Assembly: GCA_017478025.1 (NCBI GenBank)
Contig: JAFVGZ010000027.1
Coordinates: 62,001-126,000 of the forward strand
Direction of reading: 5' to 3'
DNA length: 64,000 nt
From: Prevotella sp.
Lineage (GTDB): Bacteria > Bacteroidota > Bacteroidia > Bacteroidales > Bacteroidaceae
Shown here: in pieces, positions 16,694-25,344 of the stretch
Position numbering within the stretch: the first letter of the stretch is position 1
How the letters are laid out: each line of letters starts with the position of its first letter
The notes under the pieces: generated by a model
Told to the model about the DNA's origin: nothing
Seen by the model: the letters and a program-made list of their open reading frames with translations, nothing else
Database searches by the model: none
Program-made: the position numbers and the translations under genes

Positions 16694-16848
16694 CTTGTTT
16701 CAGATAATTGGGGAATTAGAAGAAACATTCAAGAACTGAAGTAGATAGTTCATGCCGTTCGGCGTGGGCATTTACTCGTTTAAGAATGTTAGGTTATCCC
16801 CAATACCTCTGAAACGTAAGCGAAGTAGATTGCTCACGTTTTCTTTTT
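16694..16848 (+). ncRNA. Structured RNA ending in a terminator, upstream of the BspA-like gene
   Basis: Nested pairings are visible. GTTTCAGA (16697) pairs with TCTGAAAC, ATTGGGGA with TCCCCAAT, and AACATTC with GAATGTT, making one long closing stem. Inside it are a hairpin GAACT-GAAGTAGAT-AGTTC and a GCCGTTCGGC hairpin. Directly after the closing stem, AAACGTAAGC and GCTCACGTTT form a terminator stem followed by TTTTCTTTTT. Two hairpins carry the identical loop GAAGTAGAT. It could be an independent small RNA, or a leader whose terminator controls the BspA-like gene 125 bases further on. I could not match it to a named RNA family. Confidence 0.6.
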
Positions 16849-16973
16849 GTGTATATTTAAGACCGAAGATAAAACGAATATCATGTCGTCGGGCATAGAG
16901 AGGCTATGCTCGCTTAATAATAGCGAATCACATAAAAACATAACACACTATTCAACTTAAAAACAATACAATT

Positions 16974-19028
16974 ATGAAAAAACAATTACTATTACTCGTG
17001 ATGCTGCTACTGCCGATGTTGGCGAGTGCAGATGATTCTGGATCTTGTGGTGATAACCTTACTTGGACTTATGTTGAGAGTACTAAAACGTTGACTATCT
17101 CAGGGAGTGGCATGATGTACAATTATAGCAACAACAATCATGCACCTTGGTTTGGTTACAAAGAAGGTATTTCAAAAGTAAAAGTAGCTTTTGGTGTTAC
17201 AAGTATAGGTAATTCTGCTTTCTATGGTTGTAGTCGTCCAACTTCTATTAGCCTCCCTGATTGTTTAACTTGCATTGGTGATTCCGCTTTCTACGGTTGC
17301 AGTAGTTTGACTTCAATCAACATCCCTATTGGAGTTGTTTCTATAGGTAGTAGTGCTTTCGCTAGATGCAGTAGTTTACCTTCAATCAGCATTCCGAATG
17401 GAGTAACATCTATCAATAAGGCTACTTTCTTTGACTGTTATTATCTGACCTCCGTGACCATTCCCAACAGCGTAACGTGTATTGACGAATATGCCTTCGC
17501 TGGCTGTAATCGTTTAACCTCAGTGACCATGGGTAACGGCGTGACGAGCATTGGCAAAGGCGCATTCAATTGTCCTTTTCTGAACAAGATTATTGTAAAA
17601 GATATTGCAGCATGGTGTAGAATTAAGTTTGAAACAGAAGACAGCAATCCACTGTTATATGCACGACACATATATAGCGATGAGAATTCTGAGATAAAGG
17701 ATTTGGTTATCCCTGATGGTGTGACAAGCATTAATGAGTATGCTTTCTATGGTTGTAGTGGTTTAACCTCTGTTACTATTGGCAAAAACGTGACGGCCAT
17801 TGGCGAACGTGCGTTCGCAAGTTGTAAAGGTCTTACATCTGTGACCATAGGAAACAACGTGACGAACATAGGTGGTTATGCGTTCTTTAATTGTAATGCC
17901 TTAACTTCTGTTGTTGTGGGTAACAGTGTTACAAGCATCAGTGAGTATGCCTTCTATGACTGTAGTAATTTAAAAAAAGTTATTGTAAATGATATTGCAA
18001 CATGGTGTAATATTGAATTTGGAGCTTACTACAGCAATCCACTGTTTTATGCACATCATATATATAGCGATGAGAATACAGAGATACAGTATTTGGTTAT
18101 CCCTGATGGGGTAACGAAAATAGGATATGGCGTGTTCGCACAATGCAGTGGTCTAATCTCTGTTACCATTCCTAACAGCGTGACGTCTATTGGTGATGGG
18201 GCGTTCGCAAGATGTGAAGGTCTCACCTCTGTGACCATAGGAAATAACGTGACGCGCATTGGAAGCGGTGCATTCTCAAGTTGCTCATTTACCTCTGTAA
18301 CTATCCCAAACAGCGTGATGTCTATTGGTAAGACAGCGTTCCTATGCGACAATTTGGCAACTGTTGTGTCTTTAATAGAAACCCCGTTTAAAATTAGTGG
18401 TGTATTTACCAAAAACACCTTAATGAACGGTATATTGTATATACCAGCAGGAACAAAGGATGTATATGAGGTAACGCTGGGATGGGAGAATTTTGTGAAT
18501 ATTTTAGAGGGAACAGGCGGCAGTACCCCTGTTATCCCTGAGACGAAGAAATGCGAGAAGCCGACTGTCAGCTATCGTAATGGCAAACTGACATTTAGCA
18601 GCGGGACAGAAGGGGCTACCTGCGTGTCGAGCATCACAGACGCGGACATGGGTACCTATACCACCAATGAGGTACAGTTGGGCGTAACCTATAACATCAG
18701 CGTCTATGCAGCAAAGGCTGGCTATGAGAACTCAGAGACAGTTGCCGCAACGCTGTGCTGGATAGACCAGGAGCCGAAGACGGAAGGCATTACCAGCGGC
18801 GTGGCGAGTGTGAAGGCTAACGCCGTACTGATGCAGAGCGAGGCTGGCGTGCTGAGCATTCAGGGCGTGGATGACGGCACACCCGTAAGCGTCTATACCG
18901 TTAACGGCACAGAGGCGGGCTCAGCTGTCAGCAATGGAGGTCAGGCTCAGGTGAATACAAACCTACAGCCAGGCACTGTCGCCATAGTGAAGATTGGTGA
19001 GAAGTCGGTCAAAGTCGTAGTGAAGTAA
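16974..19028 (+). CDS. BspA-like leucine-rich-repeat surface protein
   Basis: The 684-residue protein has a signal peptide (MKKQLLLLVMLLLPMLASA) and about 15 LRR_5-type repeats of roughly 23 residues (for example VTSIGNSAFYGCSRPTSISL), the BspA/Treponema-type repeat used in adhesion to host or other bacteria. Two repeat blocks are separated by matching spacer segments (AAWCRIKFETEDSNPLLYA and ATWCNIEFGAYYSNPLFYA), which points to an internal duplication. A region from about 520 resembles a small beta-sandwich, and the last 30 residues (VAIVKIGEKSVKVVVK) resemble a type IX secretion sorting tail. The start is set by an A-rich leader (cttaaaaacaatacaatt). A strong bidirectional terminator follows. 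Confidence 0.92.
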   Translation: MKKQLLLLVMLLLPMLASADDSGSCGDNLTWTYVESTKTLTISGSGMMYNYSNNNHAPWFGYKEGISKVKVAFGVTSIGNSAFYGCSRPTSISLPDCLTCIGDSAFYGCSSLTSINIPIGVVSIGSSAFARCSSLPSISIPNGVTSINKATFFDCYYLTSVTIPNSVTCIDEYAFAGCNRLTSVTMGNGVTSIGKGAFNCPFLNKIIVKDIAAWCRIKFETEDSNPLLYARHIYSDENSEIKDLVIPDGVTSINEYAFYGCSGLTSVTIGKNVTAIGERAFASCKGLTSVTIGNNVTNIGGYAFFNCNALTSVVVGNSVTSISEYAFYDCSNLKKVIVNDIATWCNIEFGAYYSNPLFYAHHIYSDENTEIQYLVIPDGVTKIGYGVFAQCSGLISVTIPNSVTSIGDGAFARCEGLTSVTIGNNVTRIGSGAFSSCSFTSVTIPNSVMSIGKTAFLCDNLATVVSLIETPFKISGVFTKNTLMNGILYIPAGTKDVYEVTLGWENFVNILEGTGGSTPVIPETKKCEKPTVSYRNGKLTFSSGTEGATCVSSITDADMGTYTTNEVQLGVTYNISVYAAKAGYENSETVAATLCWIDQEPKTEGITSGVASVKANAVLMQSEAGVLSIQGVDDGTPVSVYTVNGTEAGSAVSNGGQAQVNTNLQPGTVAIVKIGEKSVKVVVK

Positions 19029-19036
19029 GAATAAAG

Positions 19037-19078
19037 CAAAAGAGGTTGTGTCAATAGTAACAGACACAACCTCTTTTA
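19037..19078. terminator. Bidirectional intrinsic terminator
   Basis: AAAAGAGGTTGTGTC and GACACAACCTCTTTT form a 15-bp stem between the convergent BspA-like and transporter genes, with A- and T-runs serving both strands. Confidence 0.92.
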
Positions 19079-19117
19079 TTATAAAGGACTACCGTCAGGC
19101 AAGCCAACGCGGGAACA

Positions 19118-20752
19118 TCACCTCACACCTTGCATCATCTTCTTGAGCATCGGACAGAGGCAGAACAGCAGCACCGATGCTACGCCCGACATCACCGCGA
19201 AGATGAGGAAGAAGTCCGTCAGCGTCACTATGTGGAACCCAAGGAACGTGGGTGCGTCTGCCGCTGTCTGTCCTCCTGAGGGCAGGAGCGTTGCTAACTT
19301 GCCCGCCAGCACGTTGCTCGCAGCGTTGCTCATGAACCATACACCCATCAGCAGCGATGCGAGGTGGGCGGGAGAGAGGCGGCTCACCATGCTCAGACCG
19401 ATAGGCGAGAGCGACAGTTCACCGATGGTATGGATGAAGTAGAGCGCAAAGAGCCACCACATGGACGCCTTCTGACCGTCGGTGAGACCGTATGTGCCGT
19501 AGGCGATGACGAAGTATCCCACGGAGAGGAGCATCAGACCGATGGCCTGCTTCACGGGGCTTGACGGCTCCAAGTGGCGCTTTGCCAGCGTCTCCCACAG
19601 CATTGCCATGACTGGAGCCATGAGGACCACGACGATGGGGTTAATGGACTGGAACCACGGCGTGGGCATTTCCCACGTACCGATATGGCGGTCACACTGC
19701 TGTTCGGCAAAGAGAGTGAGCGACGATCCGGCCTGCTCAAAGGCACTCCAGAAGAAGATGACGAAGACCGCGATGATGTATATCACCCCGATGTGCATGC
19801 GGTCGGTGCGCGTCAGCCTGCCATCGGTGATGATGAAGACGGGCAGGGCGATGGATATGGCATAGATGGCAGCCGAGATATAATCGTTGAAATTCTCTGC
19901 GCTGAGGGAGAAAAGGAAGAGCAGAAGCACTCCCAATGCGATGAGAGCAGGGGCGCGCCACTTTCTCTCGGCAGCATGAGCGTGCAGGCCTTCGGTGCTG
20001 TTCTCACCCGTGTGAGCCTTGTCATCTGCTGCGATTTCGGCTGCCTCCTTCTTTGCCAGCAGCTCTGACTGCGACGGTTTCAGTCCGATGCCGAGGCCGT
20101 CGGGGGTGCAGAGGTACTTGTCCTTCAGCAGCACAAAGACGAAAAGCGATACGAGCATCGCCATTCCGGCGCAGAAAAAGCCCCATTTGAACGCTCCCGG
20201 GTCGGCCCAATTGCCGTTGCCGAAGAAGGCACAGGCAGGCGGTGCGATGAGGGCACCGGCGTTGATGCCCATATAGAATATGGTGAAGGCTGAGTCCTTG
20301 CGGCTATCCAGAGGGCTGTAGAGGTCGCCAACCATCGTGGAGATGTTAGGCTTGAAGAATCCGTTGCCCACTATGAGCGCCGCAAGACCGGCAAACATCA
20401 GCCACAGCGAGAGGCTGTTATCCACGCTGCGGTCTATCCCCCCACCTTCGCTGAAGATACTCTGCTGCACCAGACAGGCGGAGGCGAACATCAGAAACTG
20501 GCCCATTGCCATCACTATGGCACCGAAGATGATGGAGCGACGGTTGCCCCAGTAACGGTCGGAGATGTAGCCTCCAAGCAGCGGGGTGAGATATACCAGA
20601 CCGGTATAGGAGCCGAAAATCTGGCTTGCCTCAGCGTTGTTATAGAATGCGGCAATGAGGTACAACACAAACAACGCGCGCATTCCGTAGTAAGAGAAGC
20701 GCTCGGCCATCTCAGTAACAAAGAGAAGATATAGTCCTTTAGGGTGTGACAT
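19118..20752 (-). CDS. POT family proton-dependent oligopeptide transporter
   Basis: A 544-residue inner-membrane carrier with about 14 predicted membrane segments. The family signature EMAERFSYYGMRALFVLYL is at residues 13-31 and contains the ExxER motif needed for proton coupling; the motif GGYISDRYWGNRRSI follows. It imports di- and tripeptides with protons. The next gene upstream on the same strand is an Xaa-Pro aminopeptidase, so imported proline-containing peptides could be broken down at once. The two genes are joined by an AT-rich junction repeat. Confidence 0.94.
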   Translation of the reverse strand: MSHPKGLYLLFVTEMAERFSYYGMRALFVLYLIAAFYNNAEASQIFGSYTGLVYLTPLLGGYISDRYWGNRRSIIFGAIVMAMGQFLMFASACLVQQSIFSEGGGIDRSVDNSLSLWLMFAGLAALIVGNGFFKPNISTMVGDLYSPLDSRKDSAFTIFYMGINAGALIAPPACAFFGNGNWADPGAFKWGFFCAGMAMLVSLFVFVLLKDKYLCTPDGLGIGLKPSQSELLAKKEAAEIAADDKAHTGENSTEGLHAHAAERKWRAPALIALGVLLLFLFSLSAENFNDYISAAIYAISIALPVFIITDGRLTRTDRMHIGVIYIIAVFVIFFWSAFEQAGSSLTLFAEQQCDRHIGTWEMPTPWFQSINPIVVVLMAPVMAMLWETLAKRHLEPSSPVKQAIGLMLLSVGYFVIAYGTYGLTDGQKASMWWLFALYFIHTIGELSLSPIGLSMVSRLSPAHLASLLMGVWFMSNAASNVLAGKLATLLPSGGQTAADAPTFLGFHIVTLTDFFLIFAVMSGVASVLLFCLCPMLKKMMQGVR

Positions 20753-20757
20753 TATTT

Positions 20758-20786
20758 CAAATTAACGAATTAGCGAATTAACGAAT
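20758..20786. repeat. AT-rich junction repeat (R1d) between peptidase and transporter genes
   Basis: The word AATTAACGAATTAGCGAATT spans the end of the peptidase gene (its final ATT CGT TAA codons lie in the repeat) and stops five bases before the transporter ATG. Confidence 0.85.
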
Positions 20787-22616
20787 GGCCTCCGTTGCAG
20801 CGATGAGCCATTGGCGGTCAGCCTCATCATCAAGCAGAGACATCAATTCCTCCCTCACTCGGCTATGGTAATGGTTCAGCCATTCACGCTCTTCACGCGT
20901 CATTATATCCCATTCCACCGGTGTGAGGTCTATGGGACAGAGCGTCAACGGCTCCAGTCGCAGGAAGGTTCCGAACTCAGTCTCACGGTCTTTCACCACC
21001 AGCATGGTGTTCTCTATCCTCACGCCGAAGCGTCCCTGGAGATATACTCCGGGCTCATCGGTGATGGTCATGCCCTCACGCATCGGTGCCTCACGCCAGC
21101 CTAAGCGAACGCTCTGCGGACCTTCGTGCACGCTGAGACACCAGCCCACGCCGTGACCCGTACCGTGGAGGTAGTTCATATACCCGCGCCAAAGGACGGA
21201 ACGGGCGATGGAATCAATGTTTGTTCCCGTTACGCCCTCGGGGAAAGGCGTTGTGGCAAGGGCGATATTTGCCTTCAATACCAGCGTGTATGCACGTCGC
21301 ATCTCGTCGGTCAGCGGCCCCAATGGGATGGTGCGCGTGATGTCTGTCGTGCCGTCGGTGTATTGCCCGCCGCTGTCCAGCAGCAGCAGACCCTCGGGGC
21401 GCAGCGTCGCATTGCTCTCGGGAGTGGCGCTATAATGCACGATGGCACCGTGCCCGTTATAGCCCGCGATAGTGTCGAACGAGAGGTCATAACACTCCCT
21501 CGCCTCGCGACGCAGGGCTTCGAGGCGGTCGCTGACGCTGATTTCTGTCTTCCCGCCTGCTGCAACGGCAGGCTTCAGCCAGCGCAGGAAGCGCACCATA
21601 GCAACGCCGTCACGCTGCATGGCACGGCGAAAACCTGCTATCTCTGTTGCGTTTTTCACCGATTTCATCGCTTCTACAGGCGATGGAGTATCTACTGCAT
21701 GTTCCTTTATGACGCTATACAATGTGTAGTTCAGCGTCTTACTATCAGCCATAATCCTGCCGGCATCCTGTGCCAGCGCCGTGATGCCCCGCTTATTGCC
21801 CTTCACAGGGAGGAATTCGGCGTACGGCCTCACCTCTACCCCAGCCTGCTGCAGGGCTGACTGAGCCGCCGTTGTCAACGGACCGTTGCAGTAGAGCGTT
21901 GCATCGTCAGCTCTTACTACGAGATATGCCACAAAGACCGGCGTGTGCTTTATGTCGCTGCCGCGCAGGTTCAGCGCCCATGCCACCTGCATGAGGTCTG
22001 ATACCACCAGTGCATCGCAGCGGCTGCCCTTCATCACGGAGCGTATGCGGGACAGCTTGTGTTCTGTTGTCTCGCCGCCGTCTATGCTGCGTATCTCACT
22101 ACCGGGGATGGCGGGACGGTCATTCCAAATGTTCGTCAGGAGGTCTAAGTTGGTGCGGATGGTAGCTCCGATGCGTCTTAGGCGGCGCTCCATAGCCACT
22201 ACTGAGTCGTAGTTTTCCACCATTCCATCGATGGAAACGATGCCTCCGGATGCTCCGCTGCCCTTGCTCGGCAGGATGCTGAGCTTGCGCAACAGCCAGT
22301 CGGTGACCTCAGGGGTGCCTTCTACACCCTCTTTCATCAGTTGCCACACGCCCTCTTCCGGTCTCAACTGCGCTGCAGCCTGCAGGAAATAGCGTGAGTC
22401 CGTCCACAGCGCGGCCTCATCCTGAGTGATGACAGCGGTGCCGGCGCTGCCCGTGAAACCGCTAATCCAGCGGCGGGACTGCCAATGAGGGGCAAGGTAC
22501 TCACTGTTATGAGGGTCAGACGAGGGGAATATGCAGGCGTCAATACCCTCACGACGCATCTCCTGACGGAGGGCCGTAAGGCGCTGCAGCACTGTTTCAG
22601 AGTCGGTTGTATTCAT
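20778..22616 (-). CDS. Xaa-Pro aminopeptidase (M24 family, three-domain form)
   Basis: This 612-residue enzyme cleaves the N-terminal residue from peptides with proline in position two. It has two creatinase-like N-terminal domains (about 1-310) and a C-terminal M24 metallopeptidase domain. Metal ligands are visible in LLLDSGGQYTDGTTDITRT (two Asp), TGHGVGWCLSVHEGP (His), ITDEPGVY (Glu) and IENTMLVV (Glu). The length fits the eukaryote-like long form common in Bacteroidota. The last residues, Ile-Arg, and the stop lie in a junction repeat. Its promoter stands back to back with that of the homoserine dehydrogenase, and its leader consists mostly of 22-bp tandem repeats. Confidence 0.94.
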   Translation of the reverse strand: MNTTDSETVLQRLTALRQEMRREGIDACIFPSSDPHNSEYLAPHWQSRRWISGFTGSAGTAVITQDEAALWTDSRYFLQAAAQLRPEEGVWQLMKEGVEGTPEVTDWLLRKLSILPSKGSGASGGIVSIDGMVENYDSVVAMERRLRRIGATIRTNLDLLTNIWNDRPAIPGSEIRSIDGGETTEHKLSRIRSVMKGSRCDALVVSDLMQVAWALNLRGSDIKHTPVFVAYLVVRADDATLYCNGPLTTAAQSALQQAGVEVRPYAEFLPVKGNKRGITALAQDAGRIMADSKTLNYTLYSVIKEHAVDTPSPVEAMKSVKNATEIAGFRRAMQRDGVAMVRFLRWLKPAVAAGGKTEISVSDRLEALRREARECYDLSFDTIAGYNGHGAIVHYSATPESNATLRPEGLLLLDSGGQYTDGTTDITRTIPLGPLTDEMRRAYTLVLKANIALATTPFPEGVTGTNIDSIARSVLWRGYMNYLHGTGHGVGWCLSVHEGPQSVRLGWREAPMREGMTITDEPGVYLQGRFGVRIENTMLVVKDRETEFGTFLRLEPLTLCPIDLTPVEWDIMTREEREWLNHYHSRVREELMSLLDDEADRQWLIAATEAIR

Positions 22617-22644
22617 AAGTTTCAGCCAGGGTTACACACTAACT

Positions 22645-22740
22645 TGCCGCAGGAGCACGCCTTAAGTTACTCAGGAGCACGCCTTAAGTTACTCAGGAGC
22701 ACACCTTAAGTTACTCAGGAGCATACCTTAAGTTACTCAC
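22645..22740. repeat. 22-bp tandem array, family D, in the peptidase leader
   Basis: Four full units and one partial unit with the core TTACTCAGGAGCACGCCTTA. In the transcribed strand each unit can fold a small hairpin (CTTAAGG with CCTGAG). The array fills most of the leader between promoter and start codon. Confidence 0.9.
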
Positions 22741-22772
22741 GACAGCGGCATATCAATTATGGTGGAGTTGTG

Positions 22773-22804
22773 CAAAATTACGATAATCTTTCGGATTGGA
22801 CAAG
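22773..22804 (-). promoter_or_regulatory. Promoter of the Xaa-Pro aminopeptidase gene
   Basis: TAATTTTG (22773-22780) and CTTG (22801-22804) on the minus strand, 20 bases apart. It is divergent from the promoter at 22811-22842. Confidence 0.75.
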
Positions 22805-22810
22805 AATTTC

Positions 22811-22842
22811 TTTGGATAATTCAAGAAAAAGTAGTAATTTTG
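22811..22842 (+). promoter_or_regulatory. Promoter of the homoserine dehydrogenase gene
   Basis: TTTG (22811-22814) and TAATTTTG (22835-22842), 20 bases apart, a full consensus match. Only six bases separate its -33 box from that of the divergent peptidase promoter. Confidence 0.8.
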
Positions 22843-22858
22843 CCCATCGGTAAATAAA

Positions 22859-22890
22859 GTGACAGCGGGCATTCCCCGGCTGTCGCACGA
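22859..22890 (+). other. Leader hairpin before the homoserine dehydrogenase
   Basis: GTGACAGC, then GGG, CCC and GGCTGTCGCAC form a GC-rich stem-loop starting about ten bases after the predicted transcription start. No T-run follows, so it looks like a stabilising or regulatory hairpin and not a terminator. Confidence 0.5.
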
Positions 22891-22903
22891 TGATAACAAT
22901 AAT

Positions 22904-24022
22904 ATGAGCTCTCACAAACTGAACTTAATCCTCTGCGGAACGGGCACCGTCGGCGGCACTTTGCTTTGCCAGATGGCGTCACAGCAGCAGTATCTCCTCA
23001 ACGATCGCCGTCTTGACCTGCGTGTCGTGGGCGTCGTTGACATCTTTAATATCCTCCTCAACCGCGACGGCATAGACCTGACGGGATTTACTATCGACGG
23101 TTTCCGCCAGACATTCAGCCAGGCCCCGAAGTCAAGCCTTACTGCTATCCACGACGGCGTGCTGTCCATGAAACAGGAACTGGTGCAGGCCAGCATCGAG
23201 GGCGACGGCACGGTGTTCGTCGATTGCACTGCGTCATACGACATCGCAGAGCTCTATCAGGACTTCCTCTCAGCAGGTATCTCCGTCGTATGCGCCAATA
23301 AGGTTGCTGCCGCAGGTGACCATGATGCCTTCCGCAAGCTGAAGAAGACCGCTGTGGAGCAGGATGTGAAGTATAAATATGAGACCAATGTGGGCGCCGG
23401 ACTGCCCGTAATACGCACGATAGACCACCTTGTGACCTCAGGTGACAGGATTACAGGCATCGAAGCGGTGCTCTCCGGCACGCTGAATTATATCTTTGAC
23501 ACCATCAGCAAGGACGTCACCTTCTCCCAGGCAGTAAAGAAAGCAACAGTGGAACGCTTTGCCGAACCCGACCCGCGCATAGACCTCAGCGGTGTCGATG
23601 TGCTGAGAAAGCTTGTCATTCTGGCTCGCGAAAGCGGCTACAACGTGTCGCAGGAGGATGTGGAGAGCCACCTCTTCGTGCCGGGTGAGTATTTTGAAGG
23701 CACGGTGGAGGACTTCTGGCATCGCCTGCCACAGCTGGACGAGCACTTTGAGAAGCTGCGTCAGGAGGTGGAGAGAGACCAGCACAGACTGAAGTTCGTC
23801 GCAAAGATGGACGCAAGAGACGGTAAGCCGAAATGCAGCATAAGCCTGGAAAAGGTGGATGTGCACTCACCATTCTACTCATTGGAGGGCTCAAACAACA
23901 TCGTTATACTCCACACGGAACGCTATAACCCCCACCCCATGATGATACGAGGATACGGCGCAGGCGCAGAAGTGACTGCCGCAGGGGTCTTTGGCGATAT
24001 CCTTGACATTGCTAATGTATAA
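22904..24022 (+). CDS. Homoserine dehydrogenase, stand-alone form
   Basis: This enzyme reduces aspartate semialdehyde to homoserine for threonine and methionine synthesis. The nucleotide-binding start is LNLILCGTGTVGGTLL, SGTLNYIFDTIS is the substrate-domain signature, then GVDVLRKLVILARESGY, and the C-terminus YGAGAEVTAAGVFGDIL is characteristic. The sequence most resembles the C-terminal half of bifunctional ThrA (aspartokinase/homoserine dehydrogenase), but no kinase domain precedes it here. ATG 22904 is chosen over an upstream GTG at 22859, which lies in a hairpin. Length 372 residues. A 21-22 bp array starts in its last codons. Confidence 0.9.
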   Translation: MSSHKLNLILCGTGTVGGTLLCQMASQQQYLLNDRRLDLRVVGVVDIFNILLNRDGIDLTGFTIDGFRQTFSQAPKSSLTAIHDGVLSMKQELVQASIEGDGTVFVDCTASYDIAELYQDFLSAGISVVCANKVAAAGDHDAFRKLKKTAVEQDVKYKYETNVGAGLPVIRTIDHLVTSGDRITGIEAVLSGTLNYIFDTISKDVTFSQAVKKATVERFAEPDPRIDLSGVDVLRKLVILARESGYNVSQEDVESHLFVPGEYFEGTVEDFWHRLPQLDEHFEKLRQEVERDQHRLKFVAKMDARDGKPKCSISLEKVDVHSPFYSLEGSNNIVILHTERYNPHPMMIRGYGAGAEVTAAGVFGDILDIANV

Positions 24023-24084
24023 CTTTAATATAGCTAACGAATAACTTGATATAGCTAACGAATAACTTGATATAGCTAACTCAT
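24011..24084. repeat. 21-22 bp tandem array, family E
   Basis: Units of 22, 21 and 21 bases with the core GCTAACGAATAACTTGATAT. The first, diverged unit contains the last codons and stop of the homoserine dehydrogenase, and the array ends 17 bases before the ROK kinase start. Confidence 0.85.
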
Positions 24085-24100
24085 AAAAAACCTAAAGACT

Positions 24101-25024
24101 ATGTATGCACTTGGAATGGACATCGGCGGCACGAATACCGTCTTTGGAATCGTGAATCGCGAGGGCACCGTGCTCGGTAGTGACTCAGTGAAAACCCAGG
24201 AACACCCTGACCTGGATGAGTATGTAAGCACCGTCAGCAGCAAGATTAAGGCTCTGATGCAGGGTGCCGGCATCACTTTTGACGAAATAGCCGGGCTCGG
24301 CATCGGCGCACCTAACGCCAGTATCTACACGGGTACAATAGAGAAAGCCCCCAACCTTCCGTGGAAGGGTGAGAGCATTCCGTTGGCAGACCTGTTCTCC
24401 AAACAGCTGTCGGGCATACCGGTAAAGATGACAAACGATGCCAACGCAGCCGCATTGGGCGAGATGGCATACGGTGTGGCAAAGGGATTGAAGCATTTTA
24501 TCATGATAACCTTAGGCACCGGAGTGGGCTCTGGCATCGTCATTGACGGTAAGATGGTGTATGGCAAAGACGGTTTTGCCGGCGAATTAGGTCACTTAAT
24601 AATTGATCGCAGCGCTGACGCACGCCTGTGTGGATGTGGTCGCAGAGGCTGTCTGGAGACCTATTGCTCTGCCACAGGCATGGTACGCACCGCCCGCGAA
24701 CGCCTGCAGGGAGTCACCATCAACGGCTCAAAGGATGTCTATGACCTGGCAATGCAGGGCAATGCCGATGCTATCGCGATATTCAATGAAACGGGTAAGC
24801 GCCTGGGACAGGCCCTGGCTGACATGGAAGTGTTCTCCAGCCCGGAGGCTTTCGTGTTCTTCGGAGGCCTGGCAAAGTCAGGAGAGCTGCTGCTGAAGCC
24901 TACCCGCGAGGCGATGGAGGAAAGCATGATGCCTGTCTTCAAGGGCAAAACCAAGCTGCTTGTCTCTACGTTGAAGGACGCAGATGCCGCCGTCCTCGGT
25001 GCCTCGGCGCTCATAGAGCACTAA
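24101..25024 (+). CDS. ROK family sugar kinase (glucokinase-like)
   Basis: The 307-residue protein has the ROK fold: ATP-binding MDIGGTNTVFGIV at the N-terminus, GIGAPNASIYTG, the catalytic Asp113 in MTNDANAAALGE, TLGTGVGSGIVIDG, and the zinc site with His165 and Cys177, Cys179 and Cys184 in LCGCGRRGCLE. These features match bacterial ROK glucokinases, which phosphorylate glucose entering from polysaccharide breakdown. No DNA-binding domain is present, so it is a kinase and not a repressor. It follows the homoserine dehydrogenase and may share its transcript. Confidence 0.93.
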   Translation: MYALGMDIGGTNTVFGIVNREGTVLGSDSVKTQEHPDLDEYVSTVSSKIKALMQGAGITFDEIAGLGIGAPNASIYTGTIEKAPNLPWKGESIPLADLFSKQLSGIPVKMTNDANAAALGEMAYGVAKGLKHFIMITLGTGVGSGIVIDGKMVYGKDGFAGELGHLIIDRSADARLCGCGRRGCLETYCSATGMVRTARERLQGVTINGSKDVYDLAMQGNADAIAIFNETGKRLGQALADMEVFSSPEAFVFFGGLAKSGELLLKPTREAMEESMMPVFKGKTKLLVSTLKDADAAVLGASALIEH

Positions 25025-25044
25025 GAATCTGCCATGACATGGCA

Positions 25045-25176
25045 GAAAACGCAACCCTAAACGGTGAACAACGCAACGCCGAAGGGCATAAAACGGAACC
25101 CCAAACGGCTTTCAACGCAACGCCGTGGGGAGGAAAACTCGACGCTGAAAGGCAGACGATGGAACTCCGAAACTAA
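25045..25176. repeat. Degenerate 22-bp array, family F, six units
   Basis: Six consecutive units of exactly 22 bases align on an AAAACGCAACGCCGAAAGGC core although no two are identical. A palindrome CTGCCATGACATGGCAG (25029-25045) leads in. It fills the gap after the ROK kinase. Confidence 0.75.
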
Positions 25177-25198
25177 CTGACAAACCATATATAATCGA

Positions 25199-25243
25199 AA
25201 AAAGAGAAGGTATTCAGTGTGAACTGAGTGCCTTCTCCTTTTA
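25199..25243. terminator. Intrinsic terminator between convergent genes
   Basis: AAAAGAGAAGG and CCTTCTCCTTTT flank an inner CAGT-GTGA-ACTG hairpin. It ends the ROK kinase transcript and can also serve the opposing gene. The remaining bases to 25344 hold nothing recognisable. Confidence 0.8.
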
Positions 25244-25344
25244 TGTCACCTATGTGACTACCGCCTGGCTTCACAGCCCCTGCGGTGTTTTTGTGTTTTA
25301 ATTTGATTTGATTGAAAGGATATTTAAAGCATAGAAATTAATTG

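Noticed and set aside
16694-16848. 6S RNA identity for the structured RNA
   Set aside because: The apical part folds into two hairpins and no large central bubble is apparent; kept as an unassigned RNA.
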